From CATOSP01 sp965216155 (GTDB taxonomy: Bacteria; Chloroflexota; Dehalococcoidia; Lucifugimonadales; UBA3495), in NCBI GenBank assembly GCA_965216155.1, contig CBDCFD010000007.1:1-64000 (forward strand): 64,000 nucleotides of DNA, in the 5' to 3' direction. Positions within the stretch are counted from its first letter, which is position 1. Each line of letters begins with the position of its first letter. The notes beneath the pieces were generated by a model. It was given only the letters and a program-made list of their open reading frames with translations. It had not been told where the DNA came from and searched no databases. Positions 61,468-64,000 of the stretch are shown here, one piece after another. The position numbers were made by a program, and so were the translations under genes.

Positions 61468-62246
61468 ATGGACAATGAGACCAATGACGGCGGCGTCAGC
61501 CGGTACAAGTTCAACGTGGATCAGTTTTACAAGATGGCTGAGGTGGGCATCCTGCCCTGGGAAGGGAGGGAGGAACTGCTGGCGGGTGTGGTGTGGGACC
61601 GGTCCCCACTGGTGAGAAACCGCTGCCACCCGTCGCTCAACGGAGGTATAACCCGCTTCCTGAACGAACTGGAAGGTATTTCCGAGGAGTTTGACGCGCA
61701 CATCCATAAGTACACGGCCGAGGAATACCAGGAAATGGGGATGGCAGGCATCCTGACCCTGGACGACCGGGTGGAGTTGATTGACGGGGAGATTGTTCTG
61801 ATGCCTGCGATGTTAAGCCCCCACGCCGCCGCTGTGGCCCGGAACAGCAGCTTCTTTGTTCGTCTCCTTGGCGATGACCAGGCCGTTGTCTGGTCACAGT
61901 TGCCCATCAGGTTTCTTGACAACGGGGAACCCGAGCCGGACCTGGCGCTCCTGAAACCGCGGCCCGACTTTTACCGCAACAGCCTCCCAACGAACCGTGA
62001 CGCGCTCCTGGCGGTTGAGATGTCAACACTACCATGCGGTTCGACCGCAACGTCAAGCTCCCCCTCTACGCCCTCCACGGCATCCCGGAGCTATGGTTGA
62101 TAAACCTCCGCGAAGACATCGTGGAGGTCTACCGCAACCCTGAAGGAAGCGCCTACCGGGAATCCACCCGACTGCGCCGCGGCGAGACCTTGTCCCCCCA
62201 GGCGTTCCCCGATGTGGCGCTGGAAGTAGAGGAGATACTGGGGTAG
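61468..62246 (+). pseudogene. Uma2-family putative nuclease, frameshifted, with duplicated N-terminal segment
   Basis: The first frame holds a partial copy of the Uma2 (DUF820) start (NVDQFYKMAEVGILPWEGREELLAG) and then a full one (KYTAEEYQEMGMAGILTLDDRVELIDGEIVLM ... PEPDLALLKPR). At 62026 one base is missing from MS(D)TTMRFDRNVKLPLYALHGIPELWLINL. The second frame begins at 62034 and ends at 62246. The PD-(D/E)xK-like core lies across the break. Confidence 0.82.
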
Positions 62247-62265
62247 AAGCGAGGGGAAGAACAAG

Positions 62266-63235
62266 ATGCTTTTAGACCCGCTGGTCAACGTAATCGAGAC
62301 CTTGAAGGAGCGCATCCAAGCTCACGGAGCAACGTTGCGCGAGAGCGAGACGCGCACCCGGATGGCCCTGATTGACCCTTTGTTATCAGCATTGGGATGG
62401 GACATCTCCGACCCGGCGGTGGTAACGCCGGAGTACGCCGCCGGAGGCGGAAGGGCCGATTATGCCCTGTTGTCACCGGACGGCAGACCCGCCGGCCTTA
62501 ATCGAGGCGAAGAGGTTGGGCGAGGCGCTGGAGCCTCACCGAATGCAAATGCTCAACTACTCTAATGCAGCGGGTGTTGGCTATGCCGGGTTGACCAACG
62601 GCAATCAATGGGAGCTGTACGATGTGTTCAAGCAGTCACCTCTGAACGAACGTTGCATTCTGCGCCTGAGCATCACCGAGGGTATTTCCCATCAGTGTGC
62701 GCTAAAACTCCTGCTGCTCTGGCGCCCCAACCTGGCAAGCGGCCAACCCATTCCAGAGAATGAACCTGCGTTAGTCTCCACCCTGGTTGATAGTCCACCG
62801 TTGCATCTCCTCACACCCGTGCCGGTTAGCGTCGTCGAACCGGTGCCTCCTACTCCGGAAGAACCGGATTGGACACCCATCTCTAAAGTCAATCCCACGC
62901 TAGGCGACCGACCTCCAAGCGCAATCAGATTCAACCGAGGTCCCATTTCAGCAGTCAATGGATGGAATCGGGCCTTGCTCGAAACTGCTGAATGGCTTTG
63001 CAGACAAGGTAAGCTCACCAGACAGGAATGCCCGATAGGGATAGGAAAGACTCGGAGTCTCGTGTCCATTTCGCCGAAACATAGAAACGGGGCAGACTTT
63101 AAGAACTCTCACCAGACTTCCACTGGGTTATATGTAGAATTGCACTTCAACTCAAAAGACTGTGCTCGGTATATACGGTTCCTCTTGGAGAAGATGAGGG
63201 TGTCTATAGACACCGTGGAGTTGCGATTCGATTAA
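62266..63235 (+). pseudogene. HsdR N-terminal-like (type I restriction R protein-like) gene, frameshifted
   Basis: ATG 62266: VIETLKERIQAHGATLRESETRTRMALIDPLLSALGWDISDPAVVTPEYAAGGGRADYALL is the PF13588-type nuclease domain. One extra G near 62487-62493 shifts the frame. The continuation ALIEAKRLGEALEPHRMQMLNYSNAAGVGYAGLTNGNQWELYDVF runs on to 63235. The catalytic EAK lies just after the shift. It is solitary, with no HsdM/HsdS nearby; the C-terminal part is not recognised. Confidence 0.8.
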
Positions 63236-63310
63236 CGGAATTATCGCGGTGGACATGCGGCGGATCTGCAATAGGTTTAAGTCTAGGTGAGTCAATTGCG
63301 GAGGTTTCCC

Positions 63311-63628
63311 GTGCGAGATACGGTTACTGTAATTCATCGGACGCCTCAAGGAGCACCCGACTATGTGATGCTTCTGACTTTTGATTTCGTGAAAGAAGCG
63401 GGAGAATGGGCCGGTGTCTGCTTGGAGTTGGGCACTGCGGCATCTTCATGCACCCTGGAACAGGCGCGGGAACAATTGCAGGAAGCTGTGGAGCTTCAAC
63501 TCAATGAGATGGAACGTCTCTGCACCATTGATGAATACTTGGAAGACAACCATGTCCACGTTGTGCCAATTGATCCGGACGCATGTCCTGAAGAAGCCGG
63601 GTTCGTCGTGGCTACGGACCATGCGTAG
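63311..63628 (+). CDS. HicB-family antitoxin (second locus)
   Basis: A protein of about 105 aa starting at GTG 63311 with GGAGG ten bases upstream. HicB-like fold: MLLTFDFVKEAGEWAGVCLELGTAASSCTLEQAREQLQEAVELQLNEME. It is followed after 6 bp by a HicA gene that carries a frameshift. Confidence 0.75.
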   Translation: MRDTVTVIHRTPQGAPDYVMLLTFDFVKEAGEWAGVCLELGTAASSCTLEQAREQLQEAVELQLNEMERLCTIDEYLEDNHVHVVPIDPDACPEEAGFVVATDHA

Positions 63629-63634
63629 CCGGTA

Positions 63635-63878
63635 GTGAACATATCAGGCCGTGAATTGATGCGTCTCCTTGAGCTTGACGGGTGGACCAGGGGCGGACGG
63701 AGGACACATGGGATACTCCTTTTCCCGAAGTTTTCCGGGAGAACGCCGTCCCCGCTCCACGGTAATCCCGGACCAGTCTACGCCATTAAAGAGTAGGACC
63801 CTCGGCGCGGTCCTCAGCGTCAAGCAGGCGGATCTTGGCAGCGTTGGTGTGCAAGAGTTGATCGACAAGTACCGTTAG
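63635..63878 (+). pseudogene. HicA-family toxin, frameshifted (second locus)
   Basis: GTG 63635: NISGRELMRLLELDGWTRGGRRTHG, the HicA start, then one frame change near 63710. The continuation SFSRSFPGERRPRSTVIPDQSTPLKSRTLGAVLSVKQADLGSVGVQELIDKYR ends at TAG 63876-63878. The catalytic His lies before the break. The toxin is inactive unless the shift is an artefact. Confidence 0.8.
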
Positions 63879-63915
63879 CCAACCGGTCCCAGCCCCTAAA
63901 ACCCCAGGAGGCATT

Positions 63916-64000
63916 ATGCCGACGACACTAAATCCAGACATCGAAGCTCGAATCGCCGACTTGGCTAAGCGATTGGGTTATGCCGGCCCCCGGGCCCAAG
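63916..64000 (+). CDS. Small antitoxin-like protein, 3' end outside window
   Basis: ATG 63916 with AGGAGG: MPTTLNPDIEARIADLAKRLGYAGPRAQ, cut by the window end. The start is like the VapB or PSK-type antitoxin (Rv0623-like) proteins. A PIN toxin would be expected next, if so. Confidence 0.5.
   Translation, partial: MPTTLNPDIEARIADLAKRLGYAGPRAQ

Noticed and set aside
1..64000. Alternative genetic code with TGA as Trp or Gly
   Set aside because: TGA ends several intact genes at the expected place (sat, queC, queD, the methyltransferase at 21197) and Trp is encoded by TGG throughout.
1..64000. CRISPR array
   Set aside because: No regularly spaced repeats with unique spacers were seen. The only tandem repeats are the two-copy 11-bp and 14-bp units.

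Overview
The window looks like chromosomal DNA of an uncultured bacterium, most likely Chloroflexota of the Dehalococcoidia/SAR202 type. This is inferred from gene content: orphan molybdenum hydroxylase, sat-aprBA, a cytoplasmic reductive-dehalogenase-like protein, cyclase, CoxG, thiolase/DUF35 and HpcH genes, moderately high G+C, and short intergenic palindromes. No rRNA or marker gene is present to settle it. TGA, TAG and TAA all end ordinary genes here, so the genetic code is standard.

The main result is three separate genes, each interrupted by one in-frame TGA exactly where its family has a conserved cysteine. They are an OsmC-like peroxidase (4148-4585, U120), a cytoplasmic BtuF-like cobalamin-binding protein (6831-7763, U96 in a CxxU motif) and a two-domain thiosulfate sulfurtransferase (58280-59107, minus strand, catalytic U234). 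Each TGA is followed by a perfect hairpin, with 17, 21 or 17 nt between the UGA and the apical loop and a G at the start of that loop. That is the layout of a bacterial SECIS element. I read these as selenoproteins.

Layout. 1-930: end of an ImmA/IrrE gene and its DUF4411 PIN-like partner. 931-3253 (minus): queF-queD-queC-queE, the 7-deazaguanine/queuosine precursor pathway. 3539-9528: RidA-like protein, Sec-OsmC, CPA2 antiporter, Sec-cobalamin-binding protein, Lon-N domain protein, HicBA and a GNAT enzyme. 9548-18264: amidohydrolase, CoxG, cyclase and a decayed peptide-type ABC transporter. In that transporter the binding protein has two frameshifts, the first permease is split by a complete IS66-type element (17-bp inverted repeats, 8-bp target duplication) and also has a nonsense codon, and the second permease is intact. 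18426-25358: frameshifted VOC protein, MNT/HEPN pair with an amber codon in HepT, carboxymuconolactone decarboxylase-like protein, SIS isomerase, methyltransferase, NAD synthetase, RidA, then a gene-poor stretch. 25359-32321: sulfur/redox block sat-aprB-Zn ribbon-aprA-FhuF-like, pyridoxamine oxidase-like and RdhA-like proteins. 33298-38132: molybdenum hydroxylase, CMD-like protein, and a NotI-like restriction-modification pair. 38471-40298: ferredoxin-type nitrite reductase and tRNA-Pro(GGG). 40514-49333: thiolase/DUF35, HpcH aldolase, DinB, MFS, beta-helix protein, VapBC, GPP34 and STAS proteins. 50439-55667 (minus): nitrate assimilation (nitrate reductase, FAD/[2Fe-2S] electron-transfer protein, NarK). 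55884-64000: alpha/beta hydrolase, Sec-rhodanese, acetyl-CoA synthetase, then small defence or toxin-antitoxin genes.

Nitrate use is split between two places: narK, nasA and the electron-transfer gene at 50-56 kb, and nirA at 38-40 kb. Both nirA and nasA carry tandem 11-bp repeats of the same type 80-100 bp upstream of their starts, which suggests a shared regulator. About ten genes carry a single-base frameshift and three carry a nonsense codon. This is either real decay or assembly error, and it is concentrated in transporters and accessory genes.
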